Of a stretch of 64,000 nt of DNA, positions 27,103 through 35,403 are shown piece by piece. A program made the position numbers and the translations under genes. Origin of the DNA: Agrobacterium sp. a22-2. GTDB taxonomy: Bacteria > Pseudomonadota > Alphaproteobacteria > Rhizobiales > Rhizobiaceae. The stretch's first letter is position 1; the number at the start of each line of letters is the position of its first letter. Under the pieces are notes generated by a model. That model was not told the DNA's origin. It did not search any database and saw only the letters and a program-made list of their open reading frames with translations. The stretch is taken from assembly GCF_012276985.1 (NCBI RefSeq), contig NZ_JAAXMM010000002.1, forward strand, positions 1-64,000, in the 5' to 3' direction.

Positions 27103-27137
27103 GGCAACGCCGCAACGCAAGCCGTTGCGGCGTTGCC
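27103..27137 (+). other. Strong hairpin between xylF and xylH
   Basis: A perfect 15-bp inverted repeat (27103-27117 with 27123-27137, loop CAAGC), very GC-rich and without a following T-run. In binding-protein-dependent transporters such a hairpin commonly protects the upstream message from 3' decay or attenuates read-through, giving excess binding protein. That function is inferred from position. Confidence 0.7.
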
Positions 27138-27223
27138 TTGAAATTCGGATACTTTGCAGCGGTTGAGGAGCAGGCGGCGCCAGGCCGCCATGCAATTGCA
27201 TACAGTGGGGAGAACGGCAGGGC

Positions 27224-28534
27224 ATGGCCGATACGATACAGACCACCCAGACGACGCGCGGCCAAAGCGCGGAGCACCCGATCAAGCGCTTCTTCCGCGC
27301 CACCGAGATCGATACGCGGCTGCTCGGCATGATCGGCGCGCTGCTGTTCATCTGGATCGGCTTCCAGATCCTGACCGGCGGGCTGTTCCTGACGCCGCGC
27401 AACCTGTGGAACCTGACCGTGCAGACCTCGTCGGTCGCCGTCATGGCGACCGGCATGGTGCTGATCATCGTCACCCGTAATATCGACCTGTCGGTCGGCT
27501 CGGTGCTGGGCTTCTGCGGCATCGTCATGGGTGTGCTACAGGCCAAGATTCTGCCGCAATATCTGGGTCTCGACAATTCCTGGATCTGGGTGATCACGCT
27601 TGCCTGCGGCATCGCCGTCGGTGCGGCCATTGGCGCGCTGCATGGCGCCATCATCGCCTTCCTGCAGGTGCCGTCCTTCATCGTGACGCTCGGTGGCCTG
27701 CTGGTGTGGCGCGGCGCGACCTGGTTCGTCACCTCGGGCCAGACGGTCGCGCCGATGAACCCGACCTTCCGCCTGATGGGCGGCGGCACGGAAGGCTCGA
27801 TCGGCGCCACGGCCAGCTGGATCGTCGGCCTGGTCGCATGCCTTGCCATCCTCGGGGCCATCGTCAATGCCCGCAAGCAGCGCAAGCGCTTCGGCTTTCC
27901 GCGCCGGCCGCTATGGGCCGAATATTTCCTGTCGGTCCTGTCCTGCGCGCTGGTGCTCGGTGCCGTCTGGGTCGCCAATCTCTACTACTGGCCGATCAAC
28001 ATCGCCCGCAAATATGCCGAGGCCAATGCCATCGCCTGGCCGGATGGCGGGTTGCTGATCCCGCATGGCATCGCCGTGCCGGTGCTGATCGCCGTTGCCG
28101 TCGGTATTGTCATGACCTTCATCTCGACCCGGCTGCGCTTCGGCCGCTATGTCTTCGCGCTCGGCGGCAATCCGGAAGCGGCGGAACTTGCCGGCATCAA
28201 GACCCGCTGGGTAACGATCCGCATCTTCGCGCTGATGGGTGTGCTTTGCGCCATCGCGGCGGCCATCTCCACCGCCCGTCTCAACGCCGCTACCAATGCG
28301 CAGGGCGAACTCGACGAGCTCTACACCATCGCGGCGGCTGTGATCGGCGGCACGTCGCTGGCCGGCGGTGTCGGCACGGTGGCCGGCGCCATGCTGGGCG
28401 CTCTCGTCATGCAGTCGCTGCAATCGGGCATGGTGCTTCTGGGCATCGACAGTCCGCTGCAGCGTATCGTCGTCGGTATCGTTCTGGTGCTTGCCGTCTG
28501 GGCCGACACCGTCTACCGCGCTCGTGCCAAGTAA
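27224..28534 (+). CDS. xylH: D-xylose ABC transporter permease
   Basis: A 436-residue membrane permease of the ribose/xylose BPD_transp_2 type with about ten or more helices. The block RNIDLSVGSVLGFCG and the C-terminal GTSLAGGVGTVAGAMLGAL are family signatures. A large polar loop with extra helices around residues 205-290 is typical of XylH rather than RbsC. It is followed after 12 bases by the ATPase. Confidence 0.93.
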   Translation: MADTIQTTQTTRGQSAEHPIKRFFRATEIDTRLLGMIGALLFIWIGFQILTGGLFLTPRNLWNLTVQTSSVAVMATGMVLIIVTRNIDLSVGSVLGFCGIVMGVLQAKILPQYLGLDNSWIWVITLACGIAVGAAIGALHGAIIAFLQVPSFIVTLGGLLVWRGATWFVTSGQTVAPMNPTFRLMGGGTEGSIGATASWIVGLVACLAILGAIVNARKQRKRFGFPRRPLWAEYFLSVLSCALVLGAVWVANLYYWPINIARKYAEANAIAWPDGGLLIPHGIAVPVLIAVAVGIVMTFISTRLRFGRYVFALGGNPEAAELAGIKTRWVTIRIFALMGVLCAIAAAISTARLNAATNAQGELDELYTIAAAVIGGTSLAGGVGTVAGAMLGALVMQSLQSGMVLLGIDSPLQRIVVGIVLVLAVWADTVYRARAK

Positions 28535-28546
28535 GGAGTCCGAACC

Positions 28547-29332
28547 ATGTCAGACCAGCGCACTCCCCTTGTGGAAATGAACGGTGTTTCCATCTCGTTT
28601 GGCGGTATCCATGCCGTCGACAATGCCTCGGTGGATCTGTTCCCCGGCGAGGTCGTTGCCCTTCTCGGCCATAACGGCGCCGGCAAGTCGACCCTGATCA
28701 AGATCCTGTCGGGCGCCTACCGGCGCGATGGCGGCGAGATCCGCATCAATGGCGAGACCGCCGAGATCAACAACCCGCGCGATGCCAAGAAATACGGCAT
28801 TGAGACGATCTACCAGTCGCTCGCCGTCGCCGACAATGTCGATGCCGCCGCCAATCTCTATCTCGGCCGCGAGCTGCGCACCCCCTGGGGCACGCTGGAC
28901 GACGTGGCGATGGAGGCCAAGACCCGCGAGGTGATGGGCCGGCTCAATCCGAACTTCCAGCGCTTCAAGGAGCCGGTCAAGGCATTGTCCGGTGGCCAGC
29001 GGCAATCCGTGGCGATCGCCCGCGCCATCCTGTTCGATGCCCGCATCCTGATCATGGACGAACCGACGGCAGCACTCGGGCCGCAGGAAACCGCGCAAGT
29101 CGGCGAGCTGATCCTGCAGCTGAAGCGCGAAGGCATCGGCATCTTCCTGATCAGCCACGACATTCACGACGTCTTCGATCTCGCCGACCGCGTCTTCGTC
29201 ATGAAGAACGGCAAGGTCGTCGGTCATGCCCGCACCAGCGACGTCACCAAGGACGAAGTGCTGGGCATGATCATCCTCGGCAAGGTGCCGCCGGGTGCGA
29301 CGCCCGGACCGGGGGCGATGGCGACGGGGTGA
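28547..29332 (+). CDS. xylG: Sugar ABC transporter ATP-binding protein, single-domain XylG
   Basis: A 261-residue ATPase with one nucleotide-binding domain: Walker [11 protein letters not shown], signature [15 protein letters not shown], Walker [13 protein letters not shown], and H-loop [10 protein letters not shown]. Enteric XylG carries two fused ATPase domains (about 510 residues); here there is one, as in rhizobial FrcA-type transporters, so the complex presumably uses a homodimer. The C-terminal tail after about 245 is Pro/Gly-rich. It ends the xylose operon. Confidence 0.92.
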   Translation: MSDQRTPLVEMNGVSISFGGIHAVDNASVDLFPGEVVALLGHNGAGKSTLIKILSGAYRRDGGEIRINGETAEINNPRDAKKYGIETIYQSLAVADNVDAAANLYLGRELRTPWGTLDDVAMEAKTREVMGRLNPNFQRFKEPVKALSGGQRQSVAIARAILFDARILIMDEPTAALGPQETAQVGELILQLKREGIGIFLISHDIHDVFDLADRVFVMKNGKVVGHARTSDVTKDEVLGMIILGKVPPGATPGPGAMATG

Positions 29333-29356
29333 GAGTATAGTTCCCGCGATGAGATA

Positions 29357-29393
29357 CGCCCCTCACTTTCTCCCTAGAAGCGGATGAGGGGCG
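29357..29393. repeat. Palindromic intergenic element
   Basis: CGCCCCTCA (29357-29365) and TGAGGGGCG (29385-29393) are perfect inverted arms around a 19-base centre rich in CTCCC, between the convergent xylG and SDR genes. The composition resembles the dispersed CCCCTCATCCG palindromes common in rhizobial intergenic DNA, and it may also act as a bidirectional terminator. Copy number cannot be seen from one window. Confidence 0.4.
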
Positions 29394-29427
29394 GGGTCTC
29401 GGCGAGGACCTCGCGGACGACGAGTGG

Positions 29428-30171
29428 CTATTTCACCGCCGCGTTTCCGCCATCGGCATAGAGCGCCGATCCGGTGACGAAGCTGGCCATGGGGCTGGCC
29501 AGGAATAGGGCGGCCTTGGCGATTTCCTGCGGCTCTGCGATGCGCTTCATGGCGTGCAGGCCGGCGGCCCAGGCCTTTTGCGCCTCGTCGCCCGCCATGG
29601 CGGTATCCACGCCACCCGGTAACAGGGCATTGGCGCGGATGCCGTGGACTGCGTAATCGGCGGCAATGCCTTTGACCAGACCCATCAGGCCGGCCTTTGC
29701 CGCACCATAGGCCGTCATGCCGGGCAGGCCGACGCTTGTGCCGACGAAGCTCGAGGTGAAGACGATCGCGCCGCCGCCGCGCTCCAGCATGGCCGGGATC
29801 TGTCTCCGGGCGCCGAGAAAGGCCGAGGTGAGGTTGGCCGTCAGCACAGCCTGCCATTCCTCCACGGTCATATCTGCAAGCGGCTTGCCCGGCCCGACAG
29901 CGCCGGCATTGTTGACCGCAATGTCCAGTCCGCCATAGGTCTGCCGCGCCGCGGCGACCAGCGCATCATGGGTGTCCGGCACGCAGACATCGCCGGCCAC
30001 CGCATGGGCCCTGCCGCCTGCCGCGCGGATCGCGTCGGCCACCGCCTCCAGTGCCGCTTCTCCACGCGCGTTGAGAATGACGGCCGCTCCCTGCGCGGCA
30101 AACAGCAGCGCTGTGGCGCGGCCGATGCCGGATGATGCGCCAGTGATGATGGCCACTTTGTTCGTCAGCAT
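29428..30171 (-). CDS. SDR-family oxidoreductase
   Basis: A 247-residue short-chain dehydrogenase/reductase with the cofactor motif TGASSGIG (residues 11-18), NNAG near 88-91, catalytic Ser in FTSSFVG and the YGAAK pair (Tyr-x-x-x-Lys). The C-terminus ALYADGGNAAVK fits the FabG-like classical SDRs that reduce or oxidise an alcohol or keto group. No operon partners, so the substrate is unknown. Confidence 0.9.
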   Translation of the reverse strand: MLTNKVAIITGASSGIGRATALLFAAQGAAVILNARGEAALEAVADAIRAAGGRAHAVAGDVCVPDTHDALVAAARQTYGGLDIAVNNAGAVGPGKPLADMTVEEWQAVLTANLTSAFLGARRQIPAMLERGGGAIVFTSSFVGTSVGLPGMTAYGAAKAGLMGLVKGIAADYAVHGIRANALLPGGVDTAMAGDEAQKAWAAGLHAMKRIAEPQEIAKAALFLASPMASFVTGSALYADGGNAAVK

Positions 30172-30482
30172 GTTGGGTTCTCCTTGTTGGCAAGGCGGCA
30201 GCGATAGCCAGCGGCAGAGCGTACCGCCACCCGATTCCTGCGGCAGCGGATTGTTGCTGGCACTGCGCCGGCATTCGCGCCACGATGGTCGACCTGAAAG
30301 GACCTCCCATCACGTGGATTGATCGACCCATTCACCAAGCTGTTGATCCATCGGTGAAATCGGCAAAAAGCCGACACGGCCGGCCAAAGCCGGTGTGCAT
30401 TGGCCTCTTGCGGCGAGTTTATCCTTGACCTTTGCGGTTCTCCTGTCCTTTCCTGCCGGGAACTTGAAGATTGGAGACCGAA
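30172..30482. other. Intergenic region without a recognised feature
   Basis: A divergent 311-base interval between the SDR and the aminotransferase. It holds short hairpins (TCGGC/GCCGA and a GCCGG repeat around 30359-30395) and a possible TTGACC element facing the aminotransferase near 30425. I see no gene, riboswitch or clear operator in it. Confidence 0.5.
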
Positions 30483-31364
30483 ATGGCTGTCGATACGTCT
30501 GCCCGCACGCCCACCTGGACTTTTGTCGATGGCGACTGGATCGCCGGCAATCCGCCGCTGATCGGGCCGACCTCGCATGCCATGTGGCTCGGCTCGACGG
30601 TGTTCGACGGGGCCCGCTGGTTCGACGGCATCGCGCCCGATCTCGACCTGCATTGCCAGCGCGTCAATCGTTCGGCGACCAATATCGGCTTGAAGCCGCT
30701 TAAGACGGCGGAGGAGATCGAGCAGCTCGCCTGGGACGGCATCGGCCGGTTCGAGGGCAAGACCGCGATCTATATCAAGCCGATGTACTGGGCCGAACAT
30801 GGGCAGATGGGCTCGGTCGTCGCCGCCGATCCGGAGTCGACGCGCTTTGCGCTCTGCCTGTTCGAAGCGCCGATGCACACCGCAAAACCCTCATCGCTGA
30901 CCCTGTCGCCCTTCCGCCGCCCGACGCCGGAATGCGCCCTGACCGACGCCAAGACCGGCAGCCTCTATCCCAATTCCGGCCGGATGATCATCGAGGCGCG
31001 GTCGCGTGGCTTCGACAATGCACTGGCCCGCGACATGAACGGCAATGTGGTGGAGACCGCCTCCTCGAATGTCTTCATGGTCAAGGACGGTGTGGTGCTG
31101 ACGCCGGCTGCCAACCGCACCTTCCTTGCCGGCATCACCCGCGCCCGCGTCATCGCGCTGCTGCGCCAGGCCGGTTTCGAAGTGCGCGAACAGACCCTGT
31201 CGGTCGAGGATTTCATGGGCGCCGACGAGATCTTCACCTCCGGCAACTATTCGAAGGTCGTGCCGGTGACCAAGCTCGACAGCCGCGACCTGCAGGAGGG
31301 CCCAGTGACCCGCAAGGCGCTGGACCTCTACATGGATTGGGCGCGCTCCAGCAACGACGCCTGA
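30483..31364 (+). CDS. Branched-chain amino acid aminotransferase (class IV)
   Basis: A 293-residue PLP enzyme that interconverts branched-chain amino acids and their 2-oxo acids. The GSTVFDGARWFDG opening block, the presumed PLP lysine in DAKTGSLYPN, and NVVETASSNVFMVKDGVV are class IV signatures. The start is the ATG at 30483 with GGAG upstream; a TTG at 30471 is in frame but overlaps that ribosome site. D-amino-acid or aminodeoxychorismate activity cannot be excluded from sequence alone, but the length and motifs favour a BCAT. Confidence 0.88.
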   Translation: MAVDTSARTPTWTFVDGDWIAGNPPLIGPTSHAMWLGSTVFDGARWFDGIAPDLDLHCQRVNRSATNIGLKPLKTAEEIEQLAWDGIGRFEGKTAIYIKPMYWAEHGQMGSVVAADPESTRFALCLFEAPMHTAKPSSLTLSPFRRPTPECALTDAKTGSLYPNSGRMIIEARSRGFDNALARDMNGNVVETASSNVFMVKDGVVLTPAANRTFLAGITRARVIALLRQAGFEVREQTLSVEDFMGADEIFTSGNYSKVVPVTKLDSRDLQEGPVTRKALDLYMDWARSSNDA

Positions 31365-31419
31365 TCAGGGCGGCACCTCTCTGCTGGATTTCCGCGCCGC
31401 GATCTGCTTTGGGTAGGCG

Positions 31420-31764
31420 ATGCTTGAAACCTCGCCGCCCGATATCTTCGACTGCCAGACCTGCGGGGCCTGTTGCGCCTATTCGGCCGACTGGCCGCGC
31501 TTCTCGCTGGAAACCGACGAGGAGATTGCCCGCATTCCGGAAAAGTTCATCGCGGCCGATGAAAGCGGCATGCGCTTCGAGGCCGGACGCTGCCTGGCGC
31601 TGACCGGGGAACTCGGCAAGCATGTCGGCTGCGGCGTCTATGCCGATCGGCCGCATGTGTGTCGCACCTGCATGCCCGGCGACCCCGAATGTCGCATCGC
31701 CCGGCAGGCGCTCGGCATGCCGGTCGACGATCTGCCGGATTTCGAAGGGATGAATGAGGAGTGA
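31420..31764 (+). CDS. YkgJ-family cysteine cluster protein
   Basis: A 114-residue protein with the CxxCGACC motif near the N-terminus (CQTCGACCAYS) and later GRCLAL, CGVYADRPHVCR and CMPGDPEC. The eight or so cysteines are thought to hold zinc or an iron-sulfur cluster in this family; the function is not established. It follows the aminotransferase by 55 bases and may be co-transcribed. Confidence 0.88.
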   Translation: MLETSPPDIFDCQTCGACCAYSADWPRFSLETDEEIARIPEKFIAADESGMRFEAGRCLALTGELGKHVGCGVYADRPHVCRTCMPGDPECRIARQALGMPVDDLPDFEGMNEE

Positions 31765-31770
31765 CGGTGG

Positions 31771-32097
31771 TTACTTGGCGGGGATTGTCACGGTCAGCGT
31801 GTCGGCACCCAATTCGCTGCCGATTTCGGCAGTTTCCGTCTTCTTGTCCATGACGCAGAGATAGCTGACCGATCCCTCGGCTCCCCTAGGCTTGCCGCTC
31901 AGGACAGCCACGCCATAGCTTTCCGTGCCGAACGGATCGACGGCGATCGTTGGCTTTTCCAGCATGTCGGCAGCGGCGGCGAGGCATTTCGTCTCGACCT
32001 TGGCGGCGAACTCGGCCCAGGCGTCGTCGGACGAGGCCAGGGCTGGCACGGCAAGGCAAAGGCTGGAAATAGCCAGGGCTGCAAAGAGACGAATCAT
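31771..32097 (-). CDS. Exported small protein of unknown function
   Basis: A 108-residue protein with a signal peptide (about residues 1-21, ending PALA-S), so it should be periplasmic. The mature part has two cysteines (in ETKCLAAAAD and VSYLCVMDK) that could form a disulfide. The ATG at 32097 has AAGGAAAC upstream; the frame to 32223 lacks a signal sequence. I do not recognise a family. Confidence 0.72.
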   Translation of the reverse strand: MIRLFAALAISSLCLAVPALASSDDAWAEFAAKVETKCLAAAADMLEKPTIAVDPFGTESYGVAVLSGKPRGAEGSVSYLCVMDKKTETAEIGSELGADTLTVTIPAK

Positions 32098-32310
32098 GGT
32101 GTTTCCTTTGGGTTTTTGACAACGGGCAATCGTGGTTTCGATGCTTGCAGCCTGCCGGACGATTTTGACAGATGTGCGATGCACCGAGGCACAAACTTCT
32201 CTTTCCATGGAACAATTTGGCAAATGGCAGGTTGCCTCGGAACGGTTCCGCTCCTATGTTCCCGAGCACCCGCCGAATTCCCGCAATCTTTGCCAAGAGG
32301 AGAATACACC

Positions 32311-32913
32311 ATGGCTTTTGAATTGCCCGCACTTCCCTATGACTACGAAGCGCTCGTTCCTTTCATGTCGAAAGAGACGCTCGAATATCACCATGACAAA
32401 CACCACAAGGCCTATGTCGACAACGGCAACAAGCTTGCCGCCGATGCCGGCCTTTCGGATCTGTCGGTCGAGGAAGTCGTCAAGAAGTCCTACGGCACCA
32501 ACCAGGGCCTCTTCAACAATGCCGCCCAGCATTACAACCACATCCATTTCTGGAAGTGGATGAAGAAGGACGGCGGCGGCACCAAGCTGCCCGGCAAGCT
32601 GGAAACGGCGATCGCCTCGGATCTCGGTGGCTACGACAAGTTCAAGGCCGATTTCATCGCGGCCGGCACCACGCAGTTCGGCTCCGGCTGGGCCTGGCTC
32701 TCCGTCAAGGATGGCAAGCTGGAAATCTCCAAGACTCCGAATGGCGAGAACCCGCTGGTCCATGGCGCATCGCCGATCCTCGGCGTCGACGTGTGGGAGC
32801 ATTCCTACTACATCGACTACCGCAACGCCCGCCCGAAATACCTCGAAGCCTTCGTCGACAGCCTGATCAACTGGGATTACGTGCTGGAAATGTACGAAGC
32901 CGCCGCGAAGTAA
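32311..32913 (+). CDS. sodB: Superoxide dismutase, Fe/Mn type
   Basis: A 200-residue cytoplasmic dismutase converting superoxide to oxygen and hydrogen peroxide. Metal ligands are His27 (YHHDKHHKAY), His77 in the NHIHFW block, and Asp160 and His164 in DVWEHSYYIDYRNARP. The QFGSGWAWL block favours iron or cambialistic use, but the metal cannot be assigned from sequence alone. The start has AAGAGGAGA upstream; the frame extending to 32116 is not coding. A strong terminator follows, so it is a single-gene transcript. Confidence 0.95.
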   Translation: MAFELPALPYDYEALVPFMSKETLEYHHDKHHKAYVDNGNKLAADAGLSDLSVEEVVKKSYGTNQGLFNNAAQHYNHIHFWKWMKKDGGGTKLPGKLETAIASDLGGYDKFKADFIAAGTTQFGSGWAWLSVKDGKLEISKTPNGENPLVHGASPILGVDVWEHSYYIDYRNARPKYLEAFVDSLINWDYVLEMYEAAAK

Positions 32914-32939
32914 GCTCGCGTTCAAGGCCTGATTGTGAG

Positions 32940-32972
32940 ACGCCCGGTGCAGCGATGCGCCGGGCGTTTTTT
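32940..32972 (+). terminator. Rho-independent terminator after sodB
   Basis: ACGCCCGG (32940-32947) pairs with CCGGGCGT (32960-32967), continuing inward to a GCGA tetraloop, and is followed by six T residues. Confidence 0.9.
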
Positions 32973-33024
32973 GTGTCGGGGGATGAGTATTTACAGGCGA
33001 ATTGCCCGGTGCAAATGCCGCGCT

Positions 33025-33471
33025 CTACACTCGAAGGTCGGTCGGCGCGACGACATTTGCCGAAAATGGCAAGAAATGGCGCGTGTTCCACGTCACCACG
33101 ACCAGCCCACGGGCCTTTGCTGTACCGGCGATCAGGGCATCGGCCATACCGGGGTTGTGGCCGGCAGTCATAGTCTGGGCTTCGAGGCCGCCGGCGATCG
33201 AGGCAATGTCCATGTCAATGGGAAGAATGCGATCCTGGAAGATATGGACCAGCCCGCGCAGCCATAAACGGATCGCCTCGGCTTTGGCTGTGGCGCCCTT
33301 TGCCTCCAGCAAATGCTGCCCTTTTTCAATCTCTTGGATCGTTACCACCGAGAGATAGAGGGCGTTTCGTGCATCCTGCTCGCGCATCCAGCTGAGAAAA
33401 TCACGAGGGATATCCGCCTTGGACGGCGACAGCATGGAGATGACGTTGGTGTCCAGCAGATAACCGTTCAA
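33025..33471 (-). CDS. PIN-domain (VapC/FitB-like) toxin
   Basis: A 148-residue PIN-domain ribonuclease. The first acidic residue is in YLLDTNVISML, then a conserved Glu in SVVTIQEIEKG, an Asp in MADALIAGTA and the WNTRHF motif, so the four-residue metal site is complete. VapC-like toxins cleave tRNA or rRNA. It overlaps the Phd-type antitoxin gene by four bases and is the second gene of the operon. Confidence 0.9.
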   Translation of the reverse strand: MNGYLLDTNVISMLSPSKADIPRDFLSWMREQDARNALYLSVVTIQEIEKGQHLLEAKGATAKAEAIRLWLRGLVHIFQDRILPIDMDIASIAGGLEAQTMTAGHNPGMADALIAGTAKARGLVVVTWNTRHFLPFSANVVAPTDLRV

Positions 33472-33719
33472 AGATCGACATCCCTCGACGGAGACGGGTT
33501 GCGCTGCGGCTCCATGCCACCCGGAAACGTCAAGAGGTAGTTCGCAAAGCTCGGGCGATCCGTCTTCAGGGATTTCCTGGCGGCTTCGGCAGCCTCGACG
33601 GAGACCAGAACCGCGGCTGGCTTGCCATGGCGGGTGATGGTGACGAACTCGCCATTGACCGCATCATCGACAAGCTTGGAAAATCCGGCCTTGGCATCTT
33701 TCAGGCTGACGGTCGACAT
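33468..33719 (-). CDS. Phd/YefM-family antitoxin
   Basis: An 83-residue antitoxin. The N-terminal VSLKDAKAGFSKLVDDAVNG and the TITRHGKPAAVLVS block are the Phd/YefM DNA-binding fold; the C-terminal tail (PSFANYLLTFPGG) should occlude the toxin. The ATG at 33719 is preferred over 33755 because the longer form would overlap the operator palindrome. It is the first gene of the operon and likely autorepressor. Confidence 0.9.
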   Translation of the reverse strand: MSTVSLKDAKAGFSKLVDDAVNGEFVTITRHGKPAAVLVSVEAAEAARKSLKTDRPSFANYLLTFPGGMEPQRNPSPSRDVDL

Positions 33720-33727
33720 AACGAAAA

Positions 33728-33761
33728 GCCCTATTGTGATCACATATGACCACAATAGGGC
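33728..33761. promoter_or_regulatory. 34-bp palindromic operator of the Phd/PIN operon
   Basis: GCCCTATTGTG (33728-33738) and CACAATAGGGC (33751-33761) are perfect 11-bp inverted arms; the 12 bases between them are also nearly symmetric (four mismatched positions, i.e. two pairs). It ends nine bases before the antitoxin ATG and would be bound by the antitoxin or the toxin-antitoxin complex. Confidence 0.7.
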
Positions 33762-33820
33762 CGGGCGTCCTTCAAATCAAGCCGGCGGGTATACTTCCGC
33801 CCCACAAGCGCTCCGCCTGC

Positions 33821-34312
33821 TTACTTGGCAGGCTTCAGCGAGTTGATGATTTCCATCAACACCGGACCATGCTTTTCCTGTTCGCCCTTGGTACCCCAGT
33901 AGGTGATGACCAGCAGCTTGTCGGGCTTCGGCGCGACGAAGGACAGGCCGATGTTGACCGGGCCGTCCTTGTCCTTGCCGGACCAGTCGAGATTGCTCAT
34001 GGTCATGCCGTTGAACTTGTCTTCCGACTCCTTCTGGGTGGCGGGATCGATGGTGATGCCGTTTTCCTCGAAAAAGGCGAAGGCATCCTCGATGACCTTG
34101 TCGCTGGTCTTCTCTTCGGCCACGTCGATCGAGAAATAGATGGCGTCGTCATCGGAGACGGCCTGGATGCCGGTCGCGGTTTCCTCCGGGTTCCATGTGT
34201 CGGGAATGGTGATCGAGGCGACCGGGGTGTCGCTCGGAAACAGCAGAGTGGCGGCCTGCGAGCTGTAGGGCAACACAAGCGCCATCAGGGCGGCGGCAAG
34301 AAGGGTCTTCAT
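33821..34312 (-). CDS. Exported protein of unknown function
   Basis: A 163-residue protein with a signal peptide (about residues 1-20, ending SSQA-A). The mature part alternates beta strands and acidic helices; SITIPDTWNPEETATGIQAV and NIGLSFVAPKPDKLLVITYW are its most conserved-looking blocks. Probably periplasmic. It is a stand-alone gene with AAAGGAGAG upstream of the ATG. No family is recognised. Confidence 0.75.
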   Translation of the reverse strand: MKTLLAAALMALVLPYSSQAATLLFPSDTPVASITIPDTWNPEETATGIQAVSDDDAIYFSIDVAEEKTSDKVIEDAFAFFEENGITIDPATQKESEDKFNGMTMSNLDWSGKDKDGPVNIGLSFVAPKPDKLLVITYWGTKGEQEKHGPVLMEIINSLKPAK

Positions 34313-34491
34313 CGGGTGTCTCTCCTTTGGGAATGGCGGATTGGGTCAGGCAGAACGGCGGGCTGCTGTCAAAAGCGAACTGAAACCACGCTCGCGTAGC
34401 ACGAATATCCTTATATTCCGATGATGGCGCAGGCCGTGGCACAATAAAAGTCAGAAACGCCAGCGGCCGCCTGCGGTGGTCCGATGTCACG

Positions 34492-34508
34492 CCTCTGTCA
34501 CACAGAGG
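34492..34508. promoter_or_regulatory. Inverted repeat upstream of the metallophosphoesterase
   Basis: CCTCTGT-CAC-ACAGAGG is a perfect 7-bp-arm dyad 31 bases before the ATG at 34540. It could be an operator; no regulator is adjacent. Confidence 0.35.
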
Positions 34509-34539
34509 TCTTATCGACCGCGCCAGTCTCCTCTTGCGA

Positions 34540-35403
34540 ATGCGCCGTTCCATGCTCCCTGAACAATCCGGTAGTCCCCTCCTTCGCTTCGGCGTTGTCG
34601 CCGATCCACAATATGCGCCGATCGCGTCGAATATCCAGCTTGATCGCCACTATGCCAACAGCCTTGCCAAGCTCCAGCAGGCGCTCAGCCATTTCGACGG
34701 TTTGGACCTGTCCTTCGTCGTAACGCTGGGCGATCTCATCGACCGCGATTTCGACAATTTCGACCGTATCCTGCCGCTCTATGAAGGCTCGCGGCATGAG
34801 TGCCTGTTCCTGCCGGGCAATCATGATTTTGCGGTGGTGCCGGAACTGCTTGGCGAGGTTCATGCCCGTCTCGGCATGCCGGCGCCCTACTACGACTTTG
34901 TGCGCGATAGATGGCGTTTCATCCTGCTCGACGGTAACGAGATTTCGCTGTTTGCCCCGCCACCCGGCGATGCGCGCCGCGCAGAGGCCGCCGATCGGCT
35001 TGCTGCCCTTGAGCAGGCCGGTGCTATCAATGCCAAGCCGTGGAATGCCGGCATGAGCGCCGCGCAGATCGGCTGGCTTGGCGAACGGTTGTTGTTGGCC
35101 GAACAGGCGGGCGAAAAGGTGGTGGTGATGGGCCATTATCCGCTTTATCCGCAAACGGACCACAATCTCTGGGATGCGGAACAGGTGGCGGCGCTGCTGT
35201 CTGCGTCGCCGGTTGTTGCGGCCTATCTCTGCGGCCACAATCATGTCGGCAACTATGGGTTCTTGGGCGCCTGCCACTTCGTCAATTTCAAGGGCATGGT
35301 GGATGGCGAAACCGAGAGTGCCTTTGCCGTGGTCGAGCTTTATGCCGATCGCGTCGAGATCATCGGCTTCGGCCGGGAGGAGAGCCGCAGCCTGGCGCTT
35401 TAG
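34540..35403 (+). CDS. Metallophosphoesterase, ADP-ribose/CDP-alcohol diphosphatase-like
   Basis: About 287 residues of the calcineurin-like phosphoesterase fold. Metal motifs are all present: FGVVADPQY (D-x-x), LGDLIDRDF, GNHDF, GHYPLYPQ and CGHNHVGNYG. The DPQYA opening and overall length match the Mn-dependent ADP-ribose/CDP-alcohol diphosphatases. Starts at TTG 34534, ATG 34540 and ATG 34552 are possible; none has a strong ribosome site. The enzyme would hydrolyse nucleotide diphosphate-linked sugars or alcohols in the cytoplasm. Confidence 0.85.
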   Translation: MRRSMLPEQSGSPLLRFGVVADPQYAPIASNIQLDRHYANSLAKLQQALSHFDGLDLSFVVTLGDLIDRDFDNFDRILPLYEGSRHECLFLPGNHDFAVVPELLGEVHARLGMPAPYYDFVRDRWRFILLDGNEISLFAPPPGDARRAEAADRLAALEQAGAINAKPWNAGMSAAQIGWLGERLLLAEQAGEKVVVMGHYPLYPQTDHNLWDAEQVAALLSASPVVAAYLCGHNHVGNYGFLGACHFVNFKGMVDGETESAFAVVELYADRVEIIGFGREESRSLAL

